This document shows, piece by piece, positions 8,813-19,138 of a stretch of DNA of 64,000 nucleotides. The stretch lies in assembly GCA_017543025.1 (NCBI GenBank), contig JAFYGX010000202.1, forward strand, positions 15,669-79,668, written 5' to 3'. Origin of the DNA: Solobacterium sp. (GTDB taxonomy: Bacteria > Bacillota_I > Bacilli_A > Erysipelotrichales > Erysipelotrichaceae). Numbering within the stretch: the stretch's first letter is position 1; each line of letters opens with the position of its first letter. A program made the translations under genes and the position numbers. The notes under the pieces are model-generated. The model did no database searches and was not told the DNA's origin. It saw only the letters and a list, made by a program, of their open reading frames with translations.

Positions 8813-9046
8813 TCACCTTTCTCTTTCTTCTTTCTTCATTTCGCTTCTGGTTTTCTGTATCAGGAAGTCAAGGCAGTCAATCTTCCGCTGGCCCTGATGA
8901 ACTTCTTCAAGCAGATCGCATCGCAGAAGCCGCATCTGCCGAAGTGCATCCTGCCATTGTCCTGCCTGATACAGCTGTTCAATCATCCGGGCTCTTTGAC
9001 CGGAACAGCCTGCATCGTGCAGGGTTTCCCTTACGGACAATGTCAT
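8813..9046 (-). CDS. Small helical protein, first gene of the hydrolase-reductase operon
   Basis: A 77-residue soluble protein with a well-placed GGAGG upstream. Its pattern (VRETLHDAGCS, IEQLYQAGQW, LRRCDLLEEVHQGQRKIDCLDFLIQKT) matches a family of short helical proteins found in Bacillota near MerR regulators or hydrolases, resembling the effector coiled coil of such regulators without the DNA-binding part. The function is unknown. It ends 8 nt before the hydrolase ATG. The palindrome at 9106-9125 lies about 60 nt upstream and probably controls the operon. Confidence 0.7.
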   Translation of the reverse strand: MTLSVRETLHDAGCSGQRARMIEQLYQAGQWQDALRQMRLLRCDLLEEVHQGQRKIDCLDFLIQKTRSEMKKEERER

Positions 9047-9368
9047 ATCCTGTCTTCCTCCATCCGTATCTTAGGGGCTGATGAAACATTGCGCTAATAG
9101 TTATAACGAATATCGTGATATTCGTATATTGCATATCATAACTGTCTGTTCTGACCTGAATTGCAGGAAAAAAGGGAGAAAGGAAAGCCGCTGACTGAAG
9201 GTAAACTTTTGAAACGTATTCCGGGTGAAGGCATTGCGGACTGTTTCCTGTATGGTTTCCTGCAGGTTGTTGCTATACTGTGTAAAAAAGAAGATAGAGC
9301 ATCCTGCTGCGAAGAATCACTGCATTGAGAAGAATCAGAAATGAATCGCCCGGGAGAAGGAGTTTGTC
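9047..9368. other. Divergent intergenic region with palindrome and a candidate -10 box
   Basis: This 322-bp region separates the reverse operon from the exonuclease gene. It contains a 20-bp near-perfect palindrome (9106-9125) and AT-rich surrounding sequence. TATACT at 9274-9279 could be a -10 box for the exonuclease gene, but no good -35 was found. No ORF with coding character was seen. Confidence 0.45.
9106..9125. promoter_or_regulatory. Palindromic operator candidate upstream of the hydrolase operon
   Basis: Arms ACGAATATC and GATATTCGT are exact inverted repeats around a 2-bp centre (GT). TATAAC on the reverse strand lies immediately beyond one arm and could be the -10 box, which would put the palindrome in the spacer, as for MerR-type regulators. 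No good -35 hexamer was found. Confidence 0.5.
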
Positions 9369-10391
9369 ATGAGTTGTGAATATACAAAACTGAAGCTGAA
9401 CCAGACGCTTCTGAATGCACTGGAGAAGCGCTTCATTGCCTTTGATACCGAAACGACCGGGCTGGATGCATACTGGAACAGGATCATTGAAGTGGGCGCG
9501 GTGCTGTTTGAAAACGGCGAGCCCGTAAAGCAGTATGGAAGTCTGATTCATTCCGTGGATTATGTTCCGTATGAAGCACAGGCTGTGAATCATATCACCA
9601 ATGCCATGGTGCGCTCCGCGCCATCAGTCGAAGAAGTATATCCTGCCCTGCTGGATTTTTTCGGAGATGCAGTCGGCGGGGATACGATTATCGTCGGCCA
9701 TAATGCGACCTTTGATATGAAGTTTCTTGCGGCGGAGCTGTGGCGGTTCGGCGCATCTGCCGACATTCTGTATGCGGATACCTGTGCAATGTCCAGGCGT
9801 GCATTTCCCGAGCTCTACAGCCATACCCAGGACTCTGTGGCAGGAAAGCTCAATGTCCGCAACCGCCAGGCTCACCGGGCGGTAAGTGATGCCGAGACAT
9901 GCGGCAAGATCTTGGTGAAAATGATACCGATCCTGCGGGAAGATGAAAAGGTTAAGGAAGAAACGGAGAAGCGGGAAAAAAAGAAGGCGGGTTATGTCCC
10001 GGAAGAAGCTGACCGAAAGCTCTGTGTTTCCCTTCTGGAGTCGGTTCCGGAAGCAGAGGCGCTCTCCTTCCGGAAACAGGGAAAGCTGGTGCATGTAAAA
10101 GGCATTGGCCCCTTATTCTCCTGGAACTTCTGCGGCAGACATCCGTATCTTGTTGTGGAACAGGCATGGCTGGAACGGCTGGATGTAAAGGAACTGGAAG
10201 TGAAGGAAGCTTCCGGAACAGAAGTGAAGCTCTATGAAAATGCATGCAGGGTCAGCGGGGCAAGGGAGATTCTGCAGGAATATGCAAAGGCTCTGCTCCG
10301 CATGACCATGGAAGAAGACCGGAAGAAAAGCCTGAGTGCACCGGATCGCTGGGCCTGGATGCGGGAAGACGAGCTTTTCTGGAAGCCGTGA
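9369..10391 (+). CDS. DEDDh 3'-5' exonuclease, DnaQ/PolC-epsilon-like
   Basis: A 340-residue protein. The N-terminal 190 residues form a DnaQ-type exonuclease. Exo I is FDTETTGLD with the two metal-binding acids. Exo II is HNATFDMKFL. Exo III is HRAVSDAE with the catalytic His and Asp. A charged linker (EKREKKKAGYVPEEAD) leads to a roughly 140-residue C-terminal domain of unknown type. The family covers proofreading subunits, RNase T-like enzymes and stand-alone repair nucleases. A stand-alone enzyme is likely because no polymerase domain is present. Confidence 0.88.
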   Translation: MSCEYTKLKLNQTLLNALEKRFIAFDTETTGLDAYWNRIIEVGAVLFENGEPVKQYGSLIHSVDYVPYEAQAVNHITNAMVRSAPSVEEVYPALLDFFGDAVGGDTIIVGHNATFDMKFLAAELWRFGASADILYADTCAMSRRAFPELYSHTQDSVAGKLNVRNRQAHRAVSDAETCGKILVKMIPILREDEKVKEETEKREKKKAGYVPEEADRKLCVSLLESVPEAEALSFRKQGKLVHVKGIGPLFSWNFCGRHPYLVVEQAWLERLDVKELEVKEASGTEVKLYENACRVSGAREILQEYAKALLRMTMEEDRKKSLSAPDRWAWMREDELFWKP

Positions 10392-10502
10392 AGATCCGAA
10401 ATAGAACCGCTGTGCTTCATGAACAGGAGGACAGGCCACAGAACCGGGAAATCCGGATGACGAACAGTATTAACAGAATTGAGGAAGGAACCTTTGGCAG
10501 AT

Positions 10503-12314
10503 ATGCAGCTTACAAACCGTCAGCTCTTTATTCTGACGTATCTGTTTAATCATCCTTATAAGATCAGCGGCGAACATCTTGCTTCACAGGCTGATATTTC
10601 CGTGCGGACTTTGCAGAATGAGATCCAGGAGATCTGCCGGATTCTGGGAGAGGGGATCCGGATGGAAACCTCCGGCAGAAAAGGCTACCAGATCCTTGAA
10701 GTTTCAGAAGAGGTCCGCCAGATGCTTCTGGATCAGATGACAGACCGGCTGAGTTTTTATATGCCGGAAGAAAAAGTGAACGATATATATACGGTTCTTC
10801 TGTTTTCCGAAGGCTATACTTCCCTGGAGGCGCTTGCAAATACATTGTATCTATCAAAAACCTCTGTATATCGCATTATTGAGAATAATCATGCTCTTCG
10901 GGATATGGTCACCGTATCAAAAAAGAAAGGCCTGATCATCCTGCGTCCGGAGCGGGACAAGCGCAGAGCCGCAGCCAAGGTTTTCGATAAGGATGCGCAG
11001 AATCCTGTCGCCAGACAGCTGCGAGAGGAATATATCGGGCTTGACAGCACGTTCCGTCCCATTCTCAGACAATTGTTTCAGAAACACCGATATCAGGTAT
11101 CCGGTGAGGCGCTGCATGCATTTCGCAGATATCTCATCATCACGGTGATCCGCAGCCGTCTCGGATACTCTCTGGAAGAGCTGGATTATGGACTTCCTGT
11201 CTCCTCTTTGATGAGTGATATCCTTTCCGCACTGAACGAGGAAGCGGGCATTGTCCTTACCCTGTCTGAGATACAGGATTGTCAGGCCCATCTCAATAAT
11301 CTATGTACCTTCCTGGAGGTGATGACGCCGGACAAAAGCAGCTGGATCACTGCCTGGGAGGATAAATACAGGATCTTTGTGGACAGGATTCATGACTGGT
11401 ATGGCCTGGATCTTGAAATGACCCCGGAGGACCGGCAGAGATTTCTTCTACATGTTTATAAACTTCACCGCAGAGTCATCGTAGGCGATCATGACAGCAA
11501 TTATCATAAACGGGAGTTTAATCGCAGATATCCCATGGCAGTTCATCTGATCCTGATGGAATTTCAGGCGTGCTTCGGCTTTTCGGTGCCGGAAACGGAA
11601 GTGACCTATCTTGCGATGTATATCGCAATGAAACTGAGAAAGCATTTCAAGCGCATTGACTGCATGATTGTGACTGCCAAAAATCCCAGTGTGGCATGGC
11701 CTATGAAACGCTGGATCGAGGAACATTTTTCAAGACATATACGCAAAGTGGAAATTATGCCGCATTATGCATTCTCCCCGGACATGGCAGGAAACGACCT
11801 GCTTCTTCTGACGACCAGGGAATCCGTAGTCATTTCCTGTCCGAAGGCGATTCTTGTAAAACCCTTTTCTCTGGAGGAGGAGTATGACGTAATCGACCAT
11901 GTGATTCAGAGAATACGCACAAGAGCCAGAAACGAGTTCTTTTCAGAAGCCATAGCCCGCTATTGCGGGGAGATCAGGGAGATCTCCGCCAGGGGCAGAG
12001 GACTTTATGATCTGCTTTCCTCCCTCGGAATCGAACTGAATCCTTCAGGCTATGAGTTTGTTCTGGATACGAATGCATACCTTTTTCCTGAAATTCTGGA
12101 AGGAAAGGGAAAAAACAGAATACAGATCATATACCTGACGGAAACGATCTTTCACCGGGGGTTTGACCTGCGATATCTGATTCTTACGGAGTACTATACA
12201 GAGACGATGGAGATTCTGGACTTTTACCATTGTGTGCAGATGCTGCTGAAGCCGGGCATGCTGGATATGATACGGAAAGAAGGCTTCGCATCCCTGCGTG
12301 ATACGGCGCTTTGA
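10503..12314 (+). CDS. PRD-containing PTS transcriptional regulator (MtlR/LicR/Mga-like)
   Basis: About 603 residues. Residues 1-55 form an HTH (TNRQLFILTYLFNHPYKISG). A second Mga-type HTH is near 85-140 (TSLEALANTLYLSKTSVYRII). Two PTS regulation domains span roughly 170-290 and 295-400, with candidate phospho-His in HRYQVSGEALHAFRR and HVYKLHRR. An EIIB-like domain (DCMIVTAKNPSVAWPMKRW) follows, then a long C-terminal region. HTH rather than CAT RNA-binding domains indicate a DNA-binding activator. It directly precedes the beta-glucoside genes it presumably controls. ATG 10503 is preferred; a TTG at 10479 is possible, and GAGGAAGGAA lies between them. Confidence 0.85.
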   Translation: MQLTNRQLFILTYLFNHPYKISGEHLASQADISVRTLQNEIQEICRILGEGIRMETSGRKGYQILEVSEEVRQMLLDQMTDRLSFYMPEEKVNDIYTVLLFSEGYTSLEALANTLYLSKTSVYRIIENNHALRDMVTVSKKKGLIILRPERDKRRAAAKVFDKDAQNPVARQLREEYIGLDSTFRPILRQLFQKHRYQVSGEALHAFRRYLIITVIRSRLGYSLEELDYGLPVSSLMSDILSALNEEAGIVLTLSEIQDCQAHLNNLCTFLEVMTPDKSSWITAWEDKYRIFVDRIHDWYGLDLEMTPEDRQRFLLHVYKLHRRVIVGDHDSNYHKREFNRRYPMAVHLILMEFQACFGFSVPETEVTYLAMYIAMKLRKHFKRIDCMIVTAKNPSVAWPMKRWIEEHFSRHIRKVEIMPHYAFSPDMAGNDLLLLTTRESVVISCPKAILVKPFSLEEEYDVIDHVIQRIRTRARNEFFSEAIARYCGEIREISARGRGLYDLLSSLGIELNPSGYEFVLDTNAYLFPEILEGKGKNRIQIIYLTETIFHRGFDLRYLILTEYYTETMEILDFYHCVQMLLKPGMLDMIRKEGFASLRDTAL

Positions 12315-12379
12315 ACCCCCTGCAGGCATGCGCAGGATCTGCCTTATTTACGCTTGATCAGCAGATTCAGAACAAAAAT

Positions 12380-12439
12380 GAGACCATTCCGGAAATTACG
12401 TTCAAATAAGCGCAAATTCTGGAATGGCTCTCTTTTTTT
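12380..12439 (+). terminator. Long hairpin terminator or attenuator before the beta-glucosidase gene
   Basis: GAGACCATTCCGGAA pairs with an imperfect complement ending GGAATGGCTCTC, followed by seven T residues. It may end the regulator transcript or act as an attenuator for the downstream PTS genes, whose first ATG is 54 bases later. Confidence 0.75.
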
Positions 12440-12450
12440 CTGCGTGCTAA

Positions 12451-13959
<1,509 letters not shown>

Positions 13960-14004
13960 AATGATTTGCAAATTCGTTTATTACAGAACAGGAGAAAAAG
14001 AATA

Positions 14005-15357
14005 ATGGCTATGAATTTCAAAGAAGCAGCTGCCCGGATCATCGAATGCGTGGGCGGCCCGGATAATATCAAGACACATACGCACTGCATGACCAGGCTT
14101 CGTCTGGTTCTGGCAGACAAGTCCAAAGCGGATGAAGCAGCCCTGAAAGCGATTCCCGGCGTAAAAGGCGTTGTGGATCAGGCTGGTCAGTATCAGATCA
14201 TCATCGGCCCTTCTGTTGAGCAGCTCTACAATGAGATGCTTCCGATGCTGCCCGCAGACGGAGCGAAGGCCCCGGTCAAAGAAAATCTGGATGAAGAAAA
14301 GAAAGAGAATATCACATCCCGCATCTTTGCCTTTATTTCCGGATGCATCACTCCCAGCCTTCCGGTACTGATCGGCTCCGGTCTTGTTTCCGCGATTCTT
14401 GCATTGTGCACCAATTTCGGACTCATGAGCAAGGAAGGATCGACATATATTCTTCTGAATGCTCTGGCAAATGCGGCTTATTCATATCTTCCGGTACTCG
14501 TTGCCTATGCAGCTGCCCGCAGACTCCGTACGAATGAATATATCGCTGCCTTCATCATGCTGGCACTCTGCAGCTCTGCTGTTTCCGGTGTGGAAGGACT
14601 GACGATTTTCGGTCTGCCTGTTATGACTGTGAAGTACACTTCCAATATCGTGCCGGCAATCCTGATGGTTCCGGTTATGGCTCAGCTGGACAAGCTGGTG
14701 CTGAAGTATACGCCGGATTCGGTAAAGTCCGTCTTCAGACCATTCATTCTGGCCATGGTCATGTTCCCGCTGACCCTTCTGGTACTTGGTCCGATCGGCA
14801 CCATTATCGGTACTGCCCTGGCAAACTTCTGTGTTTGGCTGACCAGCTTCGGTCCGCTGTCCATGGCTGTGCTTTCAGCGCTCCACCCGCTGCTTGTCAT
14901 GGTTGGCATGCATACAATCATCACACCGCTGATTGTCAATGAGATCTCAACAGTAGGTTCTTCTCTGCTGTTCTCCAAGGCGCTTGCGGCAAATCTTGCA
15001 ATTGGTGGTGCGGCTCTGGCAGTCGGCTTCAGGGCAAAGAAGGCAGAGAACCGGCAGGCTGGTATCTCCACCGGTATCACTGCACTGTTATCGGTTACAG
15101 AACCGGCGCTGTACGGCTGTCTGATCCGCCTGAAGAAGCCTCTGATTTCTTCAATCATCGCGGCTGCCATTACCGGTATCTTTATCGGCATCTTCGATAT
15201 CCGTGCCTATGCGACAGCTTCCTGCTCCTTCCTTACTCTGCCGATTTTCATGGGCGGGGATTCCATGAACAACTTCTATCTGGCATGCGCTGCAGCTGTC
15301 ATCGCGACCATCCTGGGCTTTGTTATCACCTGGGTCATGGGTTTTGATGAAGACTGA
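14005..15357 (+). CDS. PTS beta-glucoside-family transporter, EIIBC
   Basis: 450 residues from ATG 14005 (AGGAGAA upstream). The EIIB domain has the phospho-accepting Cys 28 in HCMTRLRLVL. A short linker (residues 90-105) leads to a multi-spanning EIIC domain with family motifs (GMHTIITPLIVNE, TALLSVTEPALYG). No EIIA domain is fused and none is encoded nearby, so phosphate must come from a general EIIA-Glc-like protein elsewhere. The gene forms an operon with the GH1 gene and ends at a strong terminator. The specific beta-glucoside cannot be told from sequence. Confidence 0.93.
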   Translation: MAMNFKEAAARIIECVGGPDNIKTHTHCMTRLRLVLADKSKADEAALKAIPGVKGVVDQAGQYQIIIGPSVEQLYNEMLPMLPADGAKAPVKENLDEEKKENITSRIFAFISGCITPSLPVLIGSGLVSAILALCTNFGLMSKEGSTYILLNALANAAYSYLPVLVAYAAARRLRTNEYIAAFIMLALCSSAVSGVEGLTIFGLPVMTVKYTSNIVPAILMVPVMAQLDKLVLKYTPDSVKSVFRPFILAMVMFPLTLLVLGPIGTIIGTALANFCVWLTSFGPLSMAVLSALHPLLVMVGMHTIITPLIVNEISTVGSSLLFSKALAANLAIGGAALAVGFRAKKAENRQAGISTGITALLSVTEPALYGCLIRLKKPLISSIIAAAITGIFIGIFDIRAYATASCSFLTLPIFMGGDSMNNFYLACAAAVIATILGFVITWVMGFDED

Positions 15358-15393
15358 TCCGCTGCGGGCATCATTCAAAACACTTATAAAAAG

Positions 15394-15420
15394 CAGCATT
15401 CAAAAAGGATGCTGTTTTTT
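15394..15420 (+). terminator. Intrinsic terminator after the PTS gene
   Basis: CAGCAT and ATGCTG pair around a 9-nt loop and are followed by six T residues; the A-run before the stem could make it work from both sides. Confidence 0.85.
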
Positions 15421-15628
15421 CACTCCCTGTGAGAGAAAGGTATAACGGATTTTCCGGTTTTTCATGACTGCTGGCAGATCAATTCAGACAGCCCCAGCGA
15501 ATCTGCTTTGGCCATGCGGAATCACGCAGTCCCTGTTGTGAATCCCCGGGCAGCCTGGCAGGCAGATGCATCTGAACTGTGGCAGCCAGAAAAGGAGGGC
15601 TGGTTATCCGGCTCTCCTCAACTGGCGC

Positions 15629-17398
15629 CTATTCCTGATCTTCGCTTTCCTTCTTTGCCTCAGCGAATTTCTCGCGAAGGGAAGGTGCGTTTTTCGTCAG
15701 CTTCTTGATCGAAAGATCCTGTGCCTTGTCATTGGCAAGCCGCAGGTTATTTTCCGAGGAAAGCAGGGCGGCTTTCGTCTTTTCCAGATCCTTGATTGTC
15801 TTGTCGATGTCTTCGATTGCTTCCTTGAACTTTCTGGAAGCCAGCTCATAGTTCTTTCCGAAGCGGGTCTTGAAATCCATCATGTTCTCTTCGAAATGAG
15901 CGATGTCAAGGTTATTGTTGCGCTCGATCAGCAGCTGCTTCTTGTAGGAAACAGTATTCAGAGCTGCGTTGCGCAGGATGGTGATGATCGGAACAAAGAA
16001 CTGCGGACGGACGACATACATCTTTTCATACTGGTAGGACACATCCACAATGCCTTCGTTGTAGAGATCATTGTCAAGTTCCAGCATGGAGACAAGAATT
16101 GCATATTCACATCCCTTTTCTCTGCGGTCCTTGTCAAGCTCACGGAAGAAGTCTTCGTTTCGGTGCTTGGTGGCGGTTGCGTCTGCTTCATTCTTCATCT
16201 CAAACATGATGGAAAGAATTTCTGTCTTTCCGTCTTCATCCATCTCCCGGAAAATGAAATCTCCCTTGGAGCCGGTACGGGCATCGTTATCCTTTTCAAA
16301 ATATGCGTTCCGGAACATGCTGGCGCGGTAACGGTTAAACTCATATGAGCAGTGCTGTTCCAGAGACTCACCGATCATCTTAGTTGACTGACGCACTTTG
16401 AAATCCTTATACCGTTCAACAAGCTCTTTCTGGTTCTCGATCTCAGTCTCCTTGGCAGCGAGAAGATTCTCATAACTTTCCTTCATGGATTCTTCCCGGA
16501 TCTTGGCGTCATTCTTCAGCGTATCGATCTGAACCATATAATTGGTGACAGTCCGGCTGTTTTCTTCCTTGAGTTTCGCAACAGCCTGTTCCACCGCAAG
16601 CCGCTTCTCCGCTTCCTTGGTTTCAAGCTTTGCCTTTGCGGCCTGTTCTGCGCTGCTCAGGCTTCCTCTGAGCTCTGTAATCTCATTGGTGTATTTCGCA
16701 ATCAGGTCAGCGGCTTCCTTTTCCTTTACCGCGGCCGTTTCCTTTACTGCACTGGCCTTGTCACTTTCCGCATGAGCGATCTTTTCTTTCAGAAGACGGA
16801 TCTCATTTTCAAGACCGGAAACATTCCGGTTCGCGGCAGAGAGGTTCTTTTCATACGCTGCATTCTGTTCTGCCAGAGCCTGGGCGATCTTCGCGTCATA
16901 TTCCGACTTCAGCAGTTCGTTCTGATGCCTGAGTTTGCTGAGTTCGCTTTCCTGTTCACTGCGCTGTTTTTCCAGATCACTCTGCGCATTGTTTTCCGCA
17001 AGCTTCAGCTTTGTCTCCATCTGCTCTTTCAGCAGGTTCAGTTCATTTTCAAGCTTTGCGCTGTTCTGATTGGCGGCAGAAAGATTCTTCTCATATTCTG
17101 CATTCTGTTCCGCCAGAGCCTGAGCGATCTTTGCGTCATATTCCGATTTCAGCAGTTCGTTCTGGTGCTTCAGCTTGCTGAGCTCGCTTTCCTGCTCACT
17201 GCGCTGTTTTTCAAGATCGCTCTTTGCTTTGTTTTCCGCAAGCTGAAGGGATGTTTCCATCTGTTTTTTCAGCAGCTTTTCCCGCTGGGCGATTTCTTCC
17301 TGAAACTCATGGTCCCGGATCTGTTTGACAATGGAGTTGTAATTGGTTTCATCGATGGTGAATACTTCTCCGCAGTGCGGGCATTTGATGACTGACAT
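15629..17398 (-). CDS. DUF2130 protein with zinc-ribbon start and duplicated coiled coil
   Basis: 589 residues from ATG 17398 (AAGGAGA upstream). The N-terminus (IKCPHCGEVF) is half of a zinc knuckle. Residues 30-320 are a long coiled coil. The C-terminal 220 residues match DUF2130, thought to be a PD-(D/E)XK nuclease-like domain: KGDFIFREMDEDGKTEILSI, FEMKNEAD, KDRREKGCEYAILVSM. Residues 46-205 are two consecutive 80-residue copies sharing segments such as SDLEKQRSEQESELSKL. The cellular role is not established. It is expressed alone from the reverse strand. Confidence 0.85.
   Translation of the reverse strand: MSVIKCPHCGEVFTIDETNYNSIVKQIRDHEFQEEIAQREKLLKKQMETSLQLAENKAKSDLEKQRSEQESELSKLKHQNELLKSEYDAKIAQALAEQNAEYEKNLSAANQNSAKLENELNLLKEQMETKLKLAENNAQSDLEKQRSEQESELSKLRHQNELLKSEYDAKIAQALAEQNAAYEKNLSAANRNVSGLENEIRLLKEKIAHAESDKASAVKETAAVKEKEAADLIAKYTNEITELRGSLSSAEQAAKAKLETKEAEKRLAVEQAVAKLKEENSRTVTNYMVQIDTLKNDAKIREESMKESYENLLAAKETEIENQKELVERYKDFKVRQSTKMIGESLEQHCSYEFNRYRASMFRNAYFEKDNDARTGSKGDFIFREMDEDGKTEILSIMFEMKNEADATATKHRNEDFFRELDKDRREKGCEYAILVSMLELDNDLYNEGIVDVSYQYEKMYVVRPQFFVPIITILRNAALNTVSYKKQLLIERNNNLDIAHFEENMMDFKTRFGKNYELASRKFKEAIEDIDKTIKDLEKTKAALLSSENNLRLANDKAQDLSIKKLTKNAPSLREKFAEAKKESEDQE
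16784..17263 (-). repeat. Tandem duplication, 2 x 240 bp, inside the DUF2130 coiled coil
   Basis: Copy 1 covers 17024-17263 and copy 2 covers 16784-17023. Both encode 80 residues starting QMET and ending LLKE. They differ at scattered positions, so the duplication is not brand new. The length change keeps the heptad pattern in frame. Confidence 0.8.
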
Positions 17399-17689
17399 AA
17401 GATGTCTCCTTTTCTTCATTGTAATTTATACAGAAAGCAGATGCGTTTTTTCTTCCAGGAAATGAAACAATTCAGAAAACGGATTACAGTTCATTTGGAC
17501 TGAAGGATAAAACAACGCGGTACATACAGCTGTATGTGACATCTGTGCGTATAATATCATCGCTGTACCTGTTTTCGGAGCGGGAGAACTGCGGCCCTTC
17601 TGCCGCTCTGTTCCTCTGTGTGACAGCGGGATGATGCGCAGTGTGGTATTGTAGTCTTAACAACGATCTGATGTGAGATGGAGGTGGGT

Positions 17690-18925
17690 ATGGCAGCACA
17701 CAACTCTGATACATGCCGCTTGAGCAGTAAAGATTATACGATTGTATCCTGTTCCGTTCCGATTCCATTTGCGCCGGAAAGCCAGGGACTGAAGCCCCTG
17801 CAGGGCGGACCGGACTGTTACCGGGGATATTTCTGCGAATACGAAATAGAGAACGGATGGCTGTTTCTTGAACGGCTGTATATTCGGACAGCGGATGAAA
17901 CATATCCTTCTGTCAACGGGAAGACAACCTCTCTGCAGAAACTGGTTCCTGTTACCGTAATGCGAAAAGACCCGGACGGAACGACAAGAATTGAAAAACA
18001 TATGGTTCCGGAACAGGAAGAGTTTATGTTTTACAAGGACATTCATCTTCCGGTTCCTTATACCGGAACACTGACTCTGAGACGGGAAGGTGCCGGCAAA
18101 CGTCCTGAAACGATTGACGCCGAGCTGGTGAAAGGACTGCTCAGAACAGCAGAAAAACGCAGTGAGGAACCGGAAGAACGGATGCCGGAAGCGGTGGAAT
18201 CCGAAGTGCACAATGAACTGCTTTCTTCCATGGAACAGCAATTTTCCGGTGATTCCATTGACCGCAGAGAATGGCTCAGAGAATACGGGACTTCTTCTGT
18301 TCTGAACGGAAAACCGGAACAGAATGAACGGGAAGCACTGACAGAACTTCGTGCTGTTCTGGAGCAGGACGATGTTTCGGTGGTCAGGGTTCTTTCAAGA
18401 ACGCAGCTTTCGGATGTGCTTGCGGCAGATGAACTTCAGCAGCTGGAACAGCGGATCGCTGAACGGATCCGTAAGCTCATGACGCCGGAACAGCTTCATG
18501 AGATCGATATGATCAGACAGGAAGATATTCTGCAGGCATGGCTGAGGATCAATGGCAAAGAAGGTGCTGTAATTATTGCGGAAGAAGAACGCAGGGCGAT
18601 CGGGGAAAAGCTTTCCCGGATCGGTGCAGAAGACCTGAAGGAAAGCGGCTCAGCCGGCAGTAAAGCAGCCCCGGAGTTTCTGCATTATACTCCGAAGGCA
18701 ATTAAGGAGCTTGCGTTTGATGTGGTCTATCAGGGATACAGCCCGCAGGAAGTCGATGAAATGCTTGAGAAAGTAAAAGCAGATTATGAAGCGATGGAGA
18801 AGCTGATCGAAACCCTTCAGAACCAGACCGCAAAGCCGCAGAAACAGGAAGAAAAGAATATCTCCAGAACAGAAAAATACCGTGAAGTCCGGGAACAGAT
18901 GGAAAAGGACGCAAGTCAGCAGTAA
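17690..18925 (+). CDS. Hypothetical protein with a C-terminal DivIVA-like segment
   Basis: 411 residues from ATG 17690, with GGAGG just upstream; ATG 17678 is possible but would sit on top of the ribosome binding site. The N-terminal third is beta-rich, with no signal or membrane segment. The middle is Glu/Arg-rich helix. Residues about 335-385 (IKELAFDVVYQGYSPQEVDEMLEKV) match the DivIVA N-terminal pattern F-x-GY-x-EVD-x-L, here placed at the C-terminus. DivIVA motifs bind curved membrane or oligomerise, so a role in envelope organisation is possible but unproven. The order is opposite to classical DivIVA. Confidence 0.65.
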   Translation: MAAHNSDTCRLSSKDYTIVSCSVPIPFAPESQGLKPLQGGPDCYRGYFCEYEIENGWLFLERLYIRTADETYPSVNGKTTSLQKLVPVTVMRKDPDGTTRIEKHMVPEQEEFMFYKDIHLPVPYTGTLTLRREGAGKRPETIDAELVKGLLRTAEKRSEEPEERMPEAVESEVHNELLSSMEQQFSGDSIDRREWLREYGTSSVLNGKPEQNEREALTELRAVLEQDDVSVVRVLSRTQLSDVLAADELQQLEQRIAERIRKLMTPEQLHEIDMIRQEDILQAWLRINGKEGAVIIAEEERRAIGEKLSRIGAEDLKESGSAGSKAAPEFLHYTPKAIKELAFDVVYQGYSPQEVDEMLEKVKADYEAMEKLIETLQNQTAKPQKQEEKNISRTEKYREVREQMEKDASQQ

Positions 18926-19106
18926 AAAACCGGAGTTCTTCTCCGATCTTCGCAAATCACATATTTTTCCAAAATCCTGACATATTTCTGAAACAACTGC
19001 TCTGTACGATACAGGTGTACAGGGAACCCTCCCTTACATCTCTGTACAGAATGGTCGGACCCCTTTCCCGATCAGAACTACCCCTTTGTAAATGATGAAT
19101 TGAGAT

Positions 19107-19130
19107 GGCCTCCCAGTGCGGAGGCCTTTC
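19107..19130 (+). terminator. Hairpin with short T-run
   Basis: Perfect 7-bp arms GGCCTCC/GGAGGCC with a 6-nt loop, followed by TTTCT. It lies 180 bases after the DivIVA-like gene and next to the end of the opposite esterase gene, so it may serve either. Confidence 0.6.
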
Positions 19131-19138
19131 TCATATGC

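Noticed and set aside
15566..17395. Long open frames antisense to the DUF2130 gene
   Set aside because: They mirror the repetitive coiled-coil codons, lack ribosome binding sites and have Phe/Leu-rich composition typical of shadow frames.
18990..19080. Several TGTACAG-like copies as an operator cluster
   Set aside because: Copies are imperfect and irregularly spaced; no adjacent gene start uses this region clearly.
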